Shown here piece after piece: positions 53,774 through 62,407 of a stretch of DNA of 64,000 bases. The stretch is from Kitasatospora aureofaciens (GTDB lineage Bacteria > Actinomycetota > Actinomycetes > Streptomycetales > Streptomycetaceae). The stretch covers positions 133,242 to 197,241 of the forward strand of contig JODU01000014.1 of the NCBI GenBank assembly GCA_000720845.1, given 5' to 3'. The position numbers and the translations under genes are program-made. The notes beneath the pieces are model-generated. The model was not told where the DNA came from and did not search any database. It was given only the letters and a program-made list of their open reading frames with translations. Position 1 is the stretch's first letter, and each line of letters opens with the position of its first letter.

Positions 53774-54718
53774 CTACGGCTGGAACGGTTCGCCGATGCC
53801 GACCACGATCTCCCGTTCGCCCCGGTGCGGTTCACGGCTGTGCGCGGTGCGGACGTTGTCGATCACGAGGAGGTCGCCGTGGCGCCACGGCTCGCGAACG
53901 GTGTGCTTCTCGTACACGTCGTTGATCAGGTCGACGCTCGCCCGGTCCAGCGGAGTGCCGTCGCCGCAGAACGTGTTGAAGGGCAGCCCCTCGGGGCCGA
54001 ACTCCGCCGTGAGGAACTCGCGGATCTCCGGAGCCATCGTCCACTCGTTGAGGAAGGCGATCTGGTTGAACCAGCACCGCTCTCCCGTTTCCGGGTGCCT
54101 CACCACGGCCGGGCGGGTCTGCACGGTGTGCAGCGCGCCCTCGGCGTCCCAGCGCGCCTCGATGCCGTGCTCGGCGCAGTAGCGGTCCACCTCCGAGGGG
54201 TCGTCGGTGCCGAAGGCCTCCTGCCAGCCGATCCCGACGAAGGGGTTGTAGTGGCGGGTGAGCCGCCAGCCGTGCCGCTCGAAGCGGGCGACGAGATCCT
54301 CCGGCAGGTCGCGCAGTACGGCGCGGCTGTCGGCGGTCGCGGTGACGCCACCGTCGGCCGGCGGGGTGAGGCAGGCGAACGCCATCAGCCGGGGGGCAAA
54401 GGAGGCGTAACTGAGCTCATGATGCATGCACATGGGCTGGTCGGCGGGCCAGTGCGAGGAGGAGTAGACGCCCTGTCCGTAGGTGTCGCGGGGTGCGAAC
54501 CCCTCGCGTTCGATCAGCGGGTCGCCGATGACGCGGCCGACGGCCGCGGCGGCGGTCGCCCGGCTGTCCAGGCGCAGTCCGCGTACCAGTACGGCGCCGT
54601 TGCGGGCGACCGCTTCTCTGATCTCGGGGCGGCGGTCGGTGAGCCAGTCGACGGCGGCGCCGGGCGGCGCCTCGGTCGCGTCGAGGCGGAGGAGCGGACC
54701 TGTGCCGGTTCCGGGCAT
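53774..54718 (-). CDS. SyrP-like Fe(II)/2-oxoglutarate dioxygenase
   Basis: A 314-residue TauD/SyrP-type oxygenase. The metal ligands are H99 and E101 in MHHELSY, the HxE variant with SY typical of the SyrP group, and H293 in DNVRTAHSR; R302 is the likely 2-oxoglutarate anchor. SyrP hydroxylates carrier-bound aspartate at the beta carbon, so this enzyme may make 3-hydroxyaspartate or hydroxylate another NRPS-bound residue. ATG 54718 has an AGAGG site. It lies 65 bases after the ABC permease gene on the same strand. Confidence 0.85.
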   Translation of the reverse strand: MPGTGTGPLLRLDATEAPPGAAVDWLTDRRPEIREAVARNGAVLVRGLRLDSRATAAAAVGRVIGDPLIEREGFAPRDTYGQGVYSSSHWPADQPMCMHHELSYASFAPRLMAFACLTPPADGGVTATADSRAVLRDLPEDLVARFERHGWRLTRHYNPFVGIGWQEAFGTDDPSEVDRYCAEHGIEARWDAEGALHTVQTRPAVVRHPETGERCWFNQIAFLNEWTMAPEIREFLTAEFGPEGLPFNTFCGDGTPLDRASVDLINDVYEKHTVREPWRHGDLLVIDNVRTAHSREPHRGEREIVVGIGEPFQP

Positions 54719-54783
54719 GGGGCGATGCCTCTTTCGTCTCTCGGAGGGGTGCGCCGTGCCTGTCTGCGGGCGCGGGGACACTT

Positions 54784-55620
54784 TCAGGCGGGCGGACGCA
54801 GGAACGCCCGTACCGCGGCGATCGATCCGACGGTCGCGACCAGGACACCGGCGCCCAGCGCGGACCACACCTGGCCGCCGAGCGGCTGGTCGAGGGCGAG
54901 TGCGCGGTTGGCCTCCATGGCGTACGACAGCGGGTTGACGGTCGCCAGTAGCTGGAGCCAGTCCGGCAGCCGCTCCTTGGGGACGAAGGCGCTGGAGGCG
55001 AACATCAGCGGGAACGTGACGAGGTAGCCGGCGCTCTGCATGGCCTCGGGGTTGCGCAGCCACGCCCCCAGCGCGAGGAAGATCCAGGTCATCGCCCAGA
55101 CGACCACGCAGGTCAAGAGGACCGCGGCCAGCAGCCCGAGCGGTCCGCCGGCCGGGTCGGCGTCCAGGAAGACGACCGCCACCACCACGAGGATCACCAA
55201 CTGGGCGGTGGTGCGCAGTAGATCGGCGAAGCTGCGGGCGAACAGCAGCAGCGGGGCGTGGATCGGCAGGGTACGCAGGCGGGCCACCGCTCCGTTGTCC
55301 ATGTCGCGCACCAGGCCGATGCCCGAGGCGACGGCGGGACCGATTCCGGTGGTCACCAGCAGGGCCGGCAGCAGGAAGTCCAGGTAGGCCACACCGTCCG
55401 GCAGGTGCCCCCGGTCGACGATGGCGCCGAACACCTGGCTGAGCAGCAGCAGCATGAACACCGGCTGGAGCATGCTGAGGACGACGACCTTGACGTGGGT
55501 GAAGTTGGCCCTGACCGAGCGCCCGGTGAGGATGAGCAACTGCGCCGTCAGGCCGCTGCCCTGCCAGGTCGGCACCGGGGCGGCCGCGAGCCGTGCGGTG
55601 GGCGGCGAGGTGCTGGTCAT
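54784..55620 (-). CDS. ABC-2 type permease (DrrB-like)
   Basis: A 278-residue membrane protein with about six hydrophobic segments and the ABC-2 signature region (LGAWLRNPEAMQSAGYLVTFPLMFASSAFVP). It matches DrrB-type exporters. Its ATPase is not adjacent; the DrrA-like ATPase at 44,523 is the only candidate in the window. ATG 55620 overlaps the glutamate mutase large-subunit stop (ATGA), with GGAGG upstream, so transporter and methylaspartate supply are translated together. Confidence 0.9.
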   Translation of the reverse strand: MTSTSPPTARLAAAPVPTWQGSGLTAQLLILTGRSVRANFTHVKVVVLSMLQPVFMLLLLSQVFGAIVDRGHLPDGVAYLDFLLPALLVTTGIGPAVASGIGLVRDMDNGAVARLRTLPIHAPLLLFARSFADLLRTTAQLVILVVVAVVFLDADPAGGPLGLLAAVLLTCVVVWAMTWIFLALGAWLRNPEAMQSAGYLVTFPLMFASSAFVPKERLPDWLQLLATVNPLSYAMEANRALALDQPLGGQVWSALGAGVLVATVGSIAAVRAFLRPPA

Positions 55621-56870
55621 GGGGTTCCTCCGGAGTCGTAGGCCCGTTGCACACGGGACAGTGCCGCGAGCAGATCGGCGGACGTGACCTTGCGGGCCGC
55701 GGACACGGCCGCCCCGCCGAGGGGCAGCGCGCCGGTGTCCCCCCAGCGGAGCCGTCCGTCGTGGTCGATGAAGCTTCTGGCCCGCCCGGCGTTGTCGGGA
55801 TGCAGGCAGTAGGGGATGTCGAGCAGACCGCGCCGGAAGGCGGTCAGCAGGGCGGTACCCACGTCGTCGTGCAGGTCCAGCACGGCGTGGACCAGGGTGC
55901 GGGCCTCGGCGTACACCTCGGAGTCCGCGGCGGGCGGGCCGGGGGGCGGTGCGGTGGCGGTGGCCGCGGCACGCGCGGCGGTCTCCAGTGCCTCCACGTT
56001 GTCGGCGACGGTCGGGATGCGGTGCGCCTCGGCGGCCGTCTTCACGATCAGCCGGGACGCCCCGGAGGTCACCGCGAGCCGGGCGGCCGCCTCCAGGAGG
56101 CTCAGCGCGCCGCCGCGCGAGAGGGGGTACACGCCCATGTAGGCGTAGAGCACCACATGCCAGTCGGTGGGCCCGAGCAGTTCCCCGGCGAGCCGTTGCA
56201 GCGCGGCGACCGCTTCCAGGTCCTGTTGCGGGCTGGTCTGCTGGGCGTAGCTCAGGGACACGCTGCGCAGCCCGTGGCGGGCGAAGAAGAGGCCCTCCAG
56301 GACGCTCACCGCGACCAGAACGGCCGGCGGGCACAGCTGCCCGAGCATGCAGCCGCCGAAGCTCTCCAGGTGCGGCACCCTGCCGTCTCCGGTGTGCTCG
56401 GCGAGCATCTCGCAGGCCGTGCGCCAGCAGACGACCGCCTCGGCCAGTGGGGTGCGGCTGTAGGGCAGGCAGTACGAGACCGGCCCGCCCTCCGTGGCGT
56501 CCAGGCCGAGGCCGAGCAGCGCCGAGACGATGTGCTCGGGCCGCGAGGAACCGTGTCTGACCTGGACGGGGAAGGAGGCATCGTGGATGCCGTCGAGCAC
56601 GGCCCGGGTGGTTTCGGGCGGGTGGGTGCAGATCGGGTAGCCGTTGAGCGTGATCCCCTCGGCCAGGGCCCGGCGGGCGGCTTCGAGGTCACGTACCCGG
56701 GTGTAGCTGTCCAGGGTCAGCGTCCCCACCGTGACGGCGTCGGCCGCCCTGGTGCGGGCCAGCCCCTGGCGCATCCGTTCGGGGTCGCTGAAGCCCATGC
56801 GGGGCTGGACGACGAGCGTGCCGCGGGCCCGGGCTCCGGCCACGAACTCGCCGAAGGGGACCTGCGTCAC
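55617..56870 (-). CDS. Glutamate (methylaspartate) mutase large subunit
   Basis: A 417-residue MutE/GlmE-type subunit that binds glutamate in a TIM barrel and, with the B12-binding small subunit, rearranges L-glutamate to 3-methylaspartate. Family marks are VVQPRMGFSDPERMRQGL, LNGYPICTHPPET, PVQVRHGSSRPEHIVSALLGLGLDATEGGP and YSRTPLAEAVVCWR. The GTG at 56870 overlaps the small-subunit stop (GTGA). It supplies 3-methylaspartate to the NRPS, as in friulimicin-type clusters. There is no methylaspartase, which argues against a catabolic role. Confidence 0.9.
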   Translation of the reverse strand: MTQVPFGEFVAGARARGTLVVQPRMGFSDPERMRQGLARTRAADAVTVGTLTLDSYTRVRDLEAARRALAEGITLNGYPICTHPPETTRAVLDGIHDASFPVQVRHGSSRPEHIVSALLGLGLDATEGGPVSYCLPYSRTPLAEAVVCWRTACEMLAEHTGDGRVPHLESFGGCMLGQLCPPAVLVAVSVLEGLFFARHGLRSVSLSYAQQTSPQQDLEAVAALQRLAGELLGPTDWHVVLYAYMGVYPLSRGGALSLLEAAARLAVTSGASRLIVKTAAEAHRIPTVADNVEALETAARAAATATAPPPGPPAADSEVYAEARTLVHAVLDLHDDVGTALLTAFRRGLLDIPYCLHPDNAGRARSFIDHDGRLRWGDTGALPLGGAAVSAARKVTSADLLAALSRVQRAYDSGGTP

Positions 56871-57304
56871 GACACCGCTCGGGCGGGGGGCCGGGCCAGC
56901 ATGTCGCGGAACGCGTTCAGGTCTCCGTCGTCGAAGACCCTGTCGTAGCCCGCCGCGAGCAGCCGGCGCACCTGGCCGACGTTGCGCAGTCCGTCGGTCC
57001 CGAGCTTGCCGCCGATCACGATGGTGGTGCCGGCGAGTTCCGGGCGGGCGCGCAGGACCCGGACCAGCCGGAGGCCGTCCTGGTGGCCGTGGCCGTTGAC
57101 GCTGCTGACGACGATCAGGTCCGGGCGGAGTTCGAGGGCCGATCCCATGACCAGGTCGTCGGGTGCGCAGGGGCCGAGGTTGGTGACCTCGTAGCCCCAT
57201 TCCTCCAACAGGAGTTGGAGGTAAACGAGATTCCAGGTGTGGGCGTCGGAAGAGGTGCCGGTGACCAGCACGGTAGACATAGGGGTGCCAGGCATGGAAT
57301 TCAT
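56867..57304 (-). CDS. Glutamate mutase small (B12-binding) subunit
   Basis: A cobalamin-binding Rossmann-like subunit of 145 residues from ATG 57304, or 137 from ATG 57280. Start is uncertain: neither has a strong ribosome site. The axial-ligand loop reads SDAHTWN, so the Asp and His of D-x-H-x-x-G are kept but the final Gly is Asn. VVSSVNGHGHQDG and IVIGGKLG follow as the cofactor loops. It is coupled to the large subunit by a GTGA overlap and leads this operon. Confidence 0.85.
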   Translation of the reverse strand: MNSMPGTPMSTVLVTGTSSDAHTWNLVYLQLLLEEWGYEVTNLGPCAPDDLVMGSALELRPDLIVVSSVNGHGHQDGLRLVRVLRARPELAGTTIVIGGKLGTDGLRNVGQVRRLLAAGYDRVFDDGDLNAFRDMLARPPARAVS

Positions 57305-57648
57305 CGGAATCCCGGAGTCGGGGAGTGCCGTAAGCCCCGGGCAGGAACACCCTGAAACGCGGCGCACTCAGCGGCTGAAAGGTTCTTTGGAATTGCGGTC
57401 GGCCTCGACTCTACTGGGACGGGCGGGGTCGGAGCCGAGGATCGGCTGGCCGGTACTGGCCTCGCCACCCTCGAACTGCTGGCCCGTACGAGGCTTTTGT
57501 ACCTGTTGCTGAAGGGACCGCCGACTGCGGGTGCAGTTTGCTGTCACTCGCCTTCCCCGCCCCTGGGGCAGCCGGTAGAAAGTCACGGCAGTGCCGATTC
57601 GGTGCGCGGAAAACCCCCGTTCGCAACCACGAAGGGCAGGCCACGGAT
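57305..57648. promoter_or_regulatory. Divergent control region of the two cluster operons
   Basis: 344 bases without a gene between the glutamate mutase and lipid-starter operons. The stretch 57,375-57,420 is relatively AT-rich. TAGAGT on the minus strand (about 57,408-57,413) could be a -10 for the mutase operon, and GTAC-GAGGCTTTT-GTAC (57,487-57,503) is a repeated-tetramer motif, but no firm promoter can be named. Confidence 0.4.
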
Positions 57649-59424
57649 ATGGCGGGAATCGTCACCGCCCCCAGTGTTACCGCGATGCTGAGGAAGCATG
57701 CGGAAAACCAGCCGGAAAAAGAGGCGGCGGCTTTTGTGACGGATCCCCTCCGCGAGGACGGGACGCAGTGGCTGACCTATGCCGAACTGGACGGGCGGGC
57801 CCGGAGCCTGGCCGTGCGCCTGCACCGTTCCTCGGTCGGGCCCGGTGAGCGTGCCCTGCTGCTGTACCCCGCCGGACTCGACTTCCTGGTCGCGTTCTTC
57901 GGCTGCCTCTACGCCGGTGTCGTCGCGGTCCCGTCCTCGTTGCCCGGCCGCTACCGGCACGAGCGGCACCGGGTCCGGCGCATCGCGGACGACTCGGGCG
58001 CGGCGGCGATCCTGACGGACACCGGGACCCGCGGCGACGTCGAGGCCTGGTGCGCCGAGGAGGGGCTCGGCGGTCTCCCCCTGCTGGCCACCGACGAGGC
58101 CGGTCCCGGTCCCGGTGACTGGACGATGCCGGCCACCGGCCATTCCACCCTCGCCGTGCTCCAGTACACCTCGGGCTCCACCGGGGATCCCAAGGGCGTG
58201 ATGATCAGCCACGGCAATCTGCTGCACAACGCCGAGAACATCGCGGACGCCCTGGGACTGGACGACACCACGCGCGGCGGCGGCTGGATCCCCCACTTCC
58301 ACGACATGGGCCTGATGGGCCTGATGACGACGCCGCTGATGACCGGCTCCGCCACCGTGCTGATGAGCCCCAGCACCTTCCTCAAGCGGCCCCACCTGTG
58401 GCTGCACATGATCGACCGGCTCGACATCAACTTCTCGGCCGCGCCCGACTTCGCGTACGACGTGTGCAGCCGGCGCGTCACCGACGCACAGGCCGAGGGC
58501 CTCGACCTCTCGCGGTGGCGGCACGCCGTCGACGGATCGGAGCCCGTCAGGTCCGCCGTCCTCGACCGCTTCCACCGGCGGTTCGCCGAGTACGGGCTGC
58601 GCCCCGAGACGCTCGCCCCCAGCTACGGCATGGCCGAGGCGACCCTCTTCGTCTCCGGTGCGATCGGCATCGCGCCGAGCAGCGTCCGCGTGGACGCCGG
58701 TTCCCTCGAACGCGACGAGTTCCGTCCCACCGCCGAGGAGTCCGGCCGGGACGTGGTCAGCTGCGGGCCGCCGCTCGGCGCCGAGGTCCTGGTCGTCGAC
58801 CCGGACACACTGCGCACCCTGCCCGAGGGATCCGTCGGGGAGCTGTGGCTGCGCGGCCCCGTCGTGGGGCACGGGTACTGGGGGCGTGAGGCCACCAACG
58901 AGGCCGAGTTCCGCGCCACCACCGCCGAAGGCGACAGCGGCTACCTGCGCACCGGAGACCTCGGAGCCCTGTACGGAGGCGACCTCTACGTCACGGGCCG
59001 CATCAAGGACGTCCTCAACCTGCGCGGCCGCAACCTCTACCCGCAGGACATCGAGCACGAGCTGCGGGTCCAGCGGCCGGAGCTGGGCAACCTGGTCGGA
59101 GCATGTTTCGCCGTGCCCCAGACCGCCGGACCCGGTCAGGACGACGTCCTCGTGGTCACGCACGAGGTCCGCGGCATCAAGGACGAAGAGCGGCTGAGGG
59201 AGCTCGCGGCGGACATGCGGCTCACCGTCGCCCGCGAGTTCGGTGCCCCCGTCGGCGCCGTGCTGCTGCTGCGGCCCGGCGGTGTGCGCCGCACCACCAG
59301 CGGCAAGGTCCAGCGTTCGGCCATGCGCGAGCTGTTCCGGGCCGGCGCACTGGAGCCGACATACGCGGACTACCAGCCCACGCTGCTGCCCACGGCCGCG
59401 AGCCGCGAGCAGGCCCCGGCATGA
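57649..59424 (+). CDS. Fatty acyl-AMP ligase (lipid starter activation)
   Basis: A 591-residue adenylate-forming enzyme of the FAAL class. P-loop LQYTSGSTGDPKGVM, then WIPHFHDMGLMGLMTTPLMTG and SPSTFLKRPHLWL, all typical of FAALs rather than CoA ligases; YLRTGDLG and SGKVQRS are the later core motifs. It activates a fatty acid as acyl-adenylate and loads the ACP encoded downstream, the role LipA plays in friulimicin-type clusters. ATG 57649 has only a weak AGGG site. It overlaps the next gene (ATGA). Confidence 0.9.
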   Translation: MAGIVTAPSVTAMLRKHAENQPEKEAAAFVTDPLREDGTQWLTYAELDGRARSLAVRLHRSSVGPGERALLLYPAGLDFLVAFFGCLYAGVVAVPSSLPGRYRHERHRVRRIADDSGAAAILTDTGTRGDVEAWCAEEGLGGLPLLATDEAGPGPGDWTMPATGHSTLAVLQYTSGSTGDPKGVMISHGNLLHNAENIADALGLDDTTRGGGWIPHFHDMGLMGLMTTPLMTGSATVLMSPSTFLKRPHLWLHMIDRLDINFSAAPDFAYDVCSRRVTDAQAEGLDLSRWRHAVDGSEPVRSAVLDRFHRRFAEYGLRPETLAPSYGMAEATLFVSGAIGIAPSSVRVDAGSLERDEFRPTAEESGRDVVSCGPPLGAEVLVVDPDTLRTLPEGSVGELWLRGPVVGHGYWGREATNEAEFRATTAEGDSGYLRTGDLGALYGGDLYVTGRIKDVLNLRGRNLYPQDIEHELRVQRPELGNLVGACFAVPQTAGPGQDDVLVVTHEVRGIKDEERLRELAADMRLTVAREFGAPVGAVLLLRPGGVRRTTSGKVQRSAMRELFRAGALEPTYADYQPTLLPTAASREQAPA

Positions 59425-61142
59425 CGACCACGCCCGCCGCGCCCGCGGCCGCCCCCGTCGCGGAGCTGACCCGCCTCCTCGGTGAACTGACCGCACCCGG
59501 CGAGCCCTTCTCCGGAGAGCGGCTCGCCGCCCTGGACGAACGGGAGGCCTTCCCCGCCGACGCCTGCCGCACGCTCGACTCCTTCGGCCTGTCGCGCTAC
59601 TACGTGCCGACCGAACACGGCGGCGCCCTCGACGACTTCAGCGTGGTGACCCGGCTGCTTCGGGCGGTGTCCCGCGTGGACCTGACCGTGGCTGCGGCGC
59701 ACGGCAAGACGTACCTCGGGGCCGTCTCCACCTGGATCGCCGGCGATCCGCAGCGGGCGGCGCGCCTCGGCCGCCGGATCCGCGAGGGCGCGGTCGTCTC
59801 CTGCGCGCTGACCGAACGGCACCACGGCAGCGACCTGCTGGCCGGCGAGGTCACCGCCGAGCGGGTGGACGGGGACGGCGGCTGGCGGCTCACCGGTGAG
59901 AAGTGGCTGATCAACAACATCACCCGGGCCGATCTGGTCACCGTGCTGGCCCGCACCGGCCCCGAAGGAGGCCCGCGCGGCTTCAGCCTCTTCCTCGTCG
60001 ACAAGGAGCGGCTCGCTCCCGGTGCCCTGTCCCCGCTGCCGAAGGTTCCCACGTACGGAATCCGCGGGGCGGACATCAGCGGTCTCGCCTTCCACGACGC
60101 GATGCTGCCGGACGACGCTCTCATCGGGGCGCCCGGCCAGGGGCTCGAGATCATCCTCAAGGCCCTGCATGTGACCCGCACGGGTTGCATGGGCATGTCC
60201 CTGGGCGCGGGAGACCACGCCCTGGACCTGGCCGCCCGGTTCGCCGCCGAGGCCACCGACCGCGGCACACCGCTCGCGAAGGTTCCCCACGTGCGCCGGG
60301 AGCTGGGCGAGGCCGTGGCCGGCCTGCTGCTCGCGGAGGCCGCCGGGGTGGTCGCCGCACGGTCCGTCCATGCGCTCACCGGCGAGATGAGCGTCGTGTC
60401 CGCCGTCGCCAAGGCGTTCGTGCCGGCCCAGGTCGACGACCTCGTCGCCCGCCTGCTCCACACCCTCGGCCCCTACGGGCTCACGGACGCCGACCCGCAC
60501 GGACGCTTCGCCAAACTGGAGCGCGACCACCGCATCATCGGCATCTTCGACGGCAGCAGCCTGGTCAACCGCAACGCCCTGATCGACCAGTTCCCCCGAC
60601 TCGCCCGCGCCTACCGCAAGGGTCGCCGGGACGAAACCGGTCTGGCCGAAGTGACCGACGTCCACGCCCCGCTGCGTCCCTTCCGCCCCGAGGCCCTCAG
60701 CCTGCTCTCCGGGACCGGCGCTTCCGTCGTCGCCGCCCTGCCGTCGGCCGTGGACCGCGTCCGCGACCTGGCGGCGTCTGGGGGCGCGACCGGCGGGCTC
60801 GCCACCCTGGCGGAGAGAATCCGGCAAGCCACGGACGGGCTGCACGAGCGGATGGCGACCGTCCGCTACTCCCCGCGTGCTGTGCCCGGCCACGCCTTCG
60901 GGCTCGCCGAGCAGTACGAGCTGTGCTTCGCCGCGGCGGCCGCGGTCCACCTGTGGCTGCGCCGGCCCGACCGCGTCGACGAGACCTGGCTGCGGGCCTG
61001 CCTGGTGAAGGCCCTGACCGACCTCGGCGAACCCGTCGAGGCGTCCGACCGCGACGCCTTCGACGTCCTCACGGACGTGCTGCTGTCCGCGCCCGGCACG
61101 GTCCCCTCGCTCCTCGACTCCATGGAGGGTGCGGCCCGATGA
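59421..61142 (+). CDS. Acyl-CoA dehydrogenase-like enzyme with altered catalytic residue
   Basis: A 573-residue protein whose first about 400 residues follow the acyl-CoA dehydrogenase plan (SCALTERHHGSDLLAGEV flavin motif, GLEIILKALHVTRTGCMGMSLGAG). Where dehydrogenases have IYEGT with the base Glu, it has IFDGSS with Asp377. About 170 extra C-terminal residues resemble no motif I know. It probably desaturates the ACP-bound fatty acid, like LipE-type enzymes of lipopeptide clusters, with the next gene's product as partner. It is coupled on both sides by ATGA overlaps. Confidence 0.8.
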   Translation: MTTTPAAPAAAPVAELTRLLGELTAPGEPFSGERLAALDEREAFPADACRTLDSFGLSRYYVPTEHGGALDDFSVVTRLLRAVSRVDLTVAAAHGKTYLGAVSTWIAGDPQRAARLGRRIREGAVVSCALTERHHGSDLLAGEVTAERVDGDGGWRLTGEKWLINNITRADLVTVLARTGPEGGPRGFSLFLVDKERLAPGALSPLPKVPTYGIRGADISGLAFHDAMLPDDALIGAPGQGLEIILKALHVTRTGCMGMSLGAGDHALDLAARFAAEATDRGTPLAKVPHVRRELGEAVAGLLLAEAAGVVAARSVHALTGEMSVVSAVAKAFVPAQVDDLVARLLHTLGPYGLTDADPHGRFAKLERDHRIIGIFDGSSLVNRNALIDQFPRLARAYRKGRRDETGLAEVTDVHAPLRPFRPEALSLLSGTGASVVAALPSAVDRVRDLAASGGATGGLATLAERIRQATDGLHERMATVRYSPRAVPGHAFGLAEQYELCFAAAAAVHLWLRRPDRVDETWLRACLVKALTDLGEPVEASDRDAFDVLTDVLLSAPGTVPSLLDSMEGAAR

Positions 61143-62038
61143 CCGCGGTCACCGTCACCACCGATCTCGCCGACACCGTCGAACGGCATCTCGGCGACCC
61201 GTACGACACCGCCAACCCCCGTGGCTTCGAGGCGGTCCTGACGGCGCACGAGACGGGCCGGCCACGGATCGGGGACCTGCTCCCCGACGCCCTCACGGCG
61301 AGTGCGCATGTCACCCCCGAGGCGTGGCTGCACGCGCTGCGTGCCCTGTACCGCCGCTCGCCCGGCCTCGGCGGCACCGTCCGCACGGGCCTCCACGAGA
61401 ACGGACCGCGGGCCGCGGCCCTGGCCGTCGGCGCCTGCGTCGGAGCCCTCGACTCGGCACTCCGCGTCACGATCCGCCATCTGCGGGGCCGCCTGCTCTA
61501 CGGGGCGCCCGCCATCGACATCCCCCATCTGCGCCAGGTGCTCGCGGGAGTCCACGCCGACCTGCTGCTGTGCGACGTCCTGACCACGCTGGCGGTACGC
61601 GGCCAGGACGCGCTGCCCGCTCGGGAGGGCGTCCACGAGCAGGCGGTGCTCGGACTGGTCCCGCGCGTCCTCCAGGGCGCCCTCGACCGGCTGTCCGTCC
61701 TGATGGGGTCGCGCTTCTACATCCGAGAGGGGGAGACCGGCATCTTCCAGCTGCTGCTGAACGGGGCCCAGCGGGAGCTGTTCGCCCCGGCACACGGTCC
61801 CCGCCCCGCCCCCGGTCCCCTGCCGTTGACCGAGCTGGTCACCGCGCCGTGCGCCGCCGCCCTCCTCGACCCCGACCTCGCGCAGGCAGCCCCCGGCCGG
61901 GTGCTCACCACGCCGGCGCGGCGCTCACCCCAGCCCTCGGGCGACGTCCAGCAGCGCCTGTACGAGGACCTGATCCACCGCTACGAGGGTGCCCGCACCT
62001 TCGACCTGACCGAACGCCGGATTCCCGACCGCCCCTGA
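61139..62038 (+). CDS. Acyl-CoA dehydrogenase C-terminal-like half protein
   Basis: A 299-residue protein matching only the C-terminal helical domain of acyl-CoA dehydrogenases (IRHLRGRLLYGAPAIDIPHLRQVLA ... VLGLVPRVLQGALDRLSVLMGSRFYIREGETGIFQ). IREGETGIFQ lines up with the IYEGTxEIQ active-site segment and keeps the Glu (E197) that the preceding enzyme lacks. The N-terminal substrate/FAD domains are absent. It may pair with the larger protein to form one two-subunit desaturase. This is inference from alignment by eye. Confidence 0.7.
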   Translation: MTAVTVTTDLADTVERHLGDPYDTANPRGFEAVLTAHETGRPRIGDLLPDALTASAHVTPEAWLHALRALYRRSPGLGGTVRTGLHENGPRAAALAVGACVGALDSALRVTIRHLRGRLLYGAPAIDIPHLRQVLAGVHADLLLCDVLTTLAVRGQDALPAREGVHEQAVLGLVPRVLQGALDRLSVLMGSRFYIREGETGIFQLLLNGAQRELFAPAHGPRPAPGPLPLTELVTAPCAAALLDPDLAQAAPGRVLTTPARRSPQPSGDVQQRLYEDLIHRYEGARTFDLTERRIPDRP

Positions 62039-62071
62039 TCCGCCCCCGCTTCCAGGAAAGAGGACAGTTTC

Positions 62072-62344
62072 ATGCCCGAGTCCGACGTCGAGACCCCCAC
62101 CGCCGACAGCCTCGCCGGCTGGCTCACCGACTGCGTGGCCTCCCACCTGGAACGCCCGGTCGACACCATCGACCCGAGGGTCCCGCTCTCCGACTACGGG
62201 CTCGACTCGGTGTACGCCCTGTCGGTCATCGCCGAGCTGGAAGACCACTTCGACATCTCCGTGGACCCGGCTCTCATGTGGGACAACCCCACCGTCGACG
62301 CGCTGAGCAAGGCCCTGGCCGACGAACTGGCCGTCAGCGGCTGA
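62072..62344 (+). CDS. Acyl carrier protein
   Basis: A 90-residue carrier protein with the phosphopantetheine serine in GLDSVYAL and the usual acidic four-helix pattern. Position between the desaturase and the first NRPS suggests it carries the fatty acyl chain from the FAAL to the starter condensation domain (LipD role). ATG 62072 has AAGAGGA upstream. Confidence 0.92.
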   Translation: MPESDVETPTADSLAGWLTDCVASHLERPVDTIDPRVPLSDYGLDSVYALSVIAELEDHFDISVDPALMWDNPTVDALSKALADELAVSG

Positions 62345-62407
62345 CGGTCACGGCCCTCCCTCCCCCGCAGTCCAGCACTTCCGCAGAATCGAGAGGACCG
62401 CACCGCC

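Noticed and set aside
55617..57304. Catabolic glutamate fermentation genes
   Set aside because: No methylaspartase or citramalate genes; coupled to an exporter inside an NRPS cluster.
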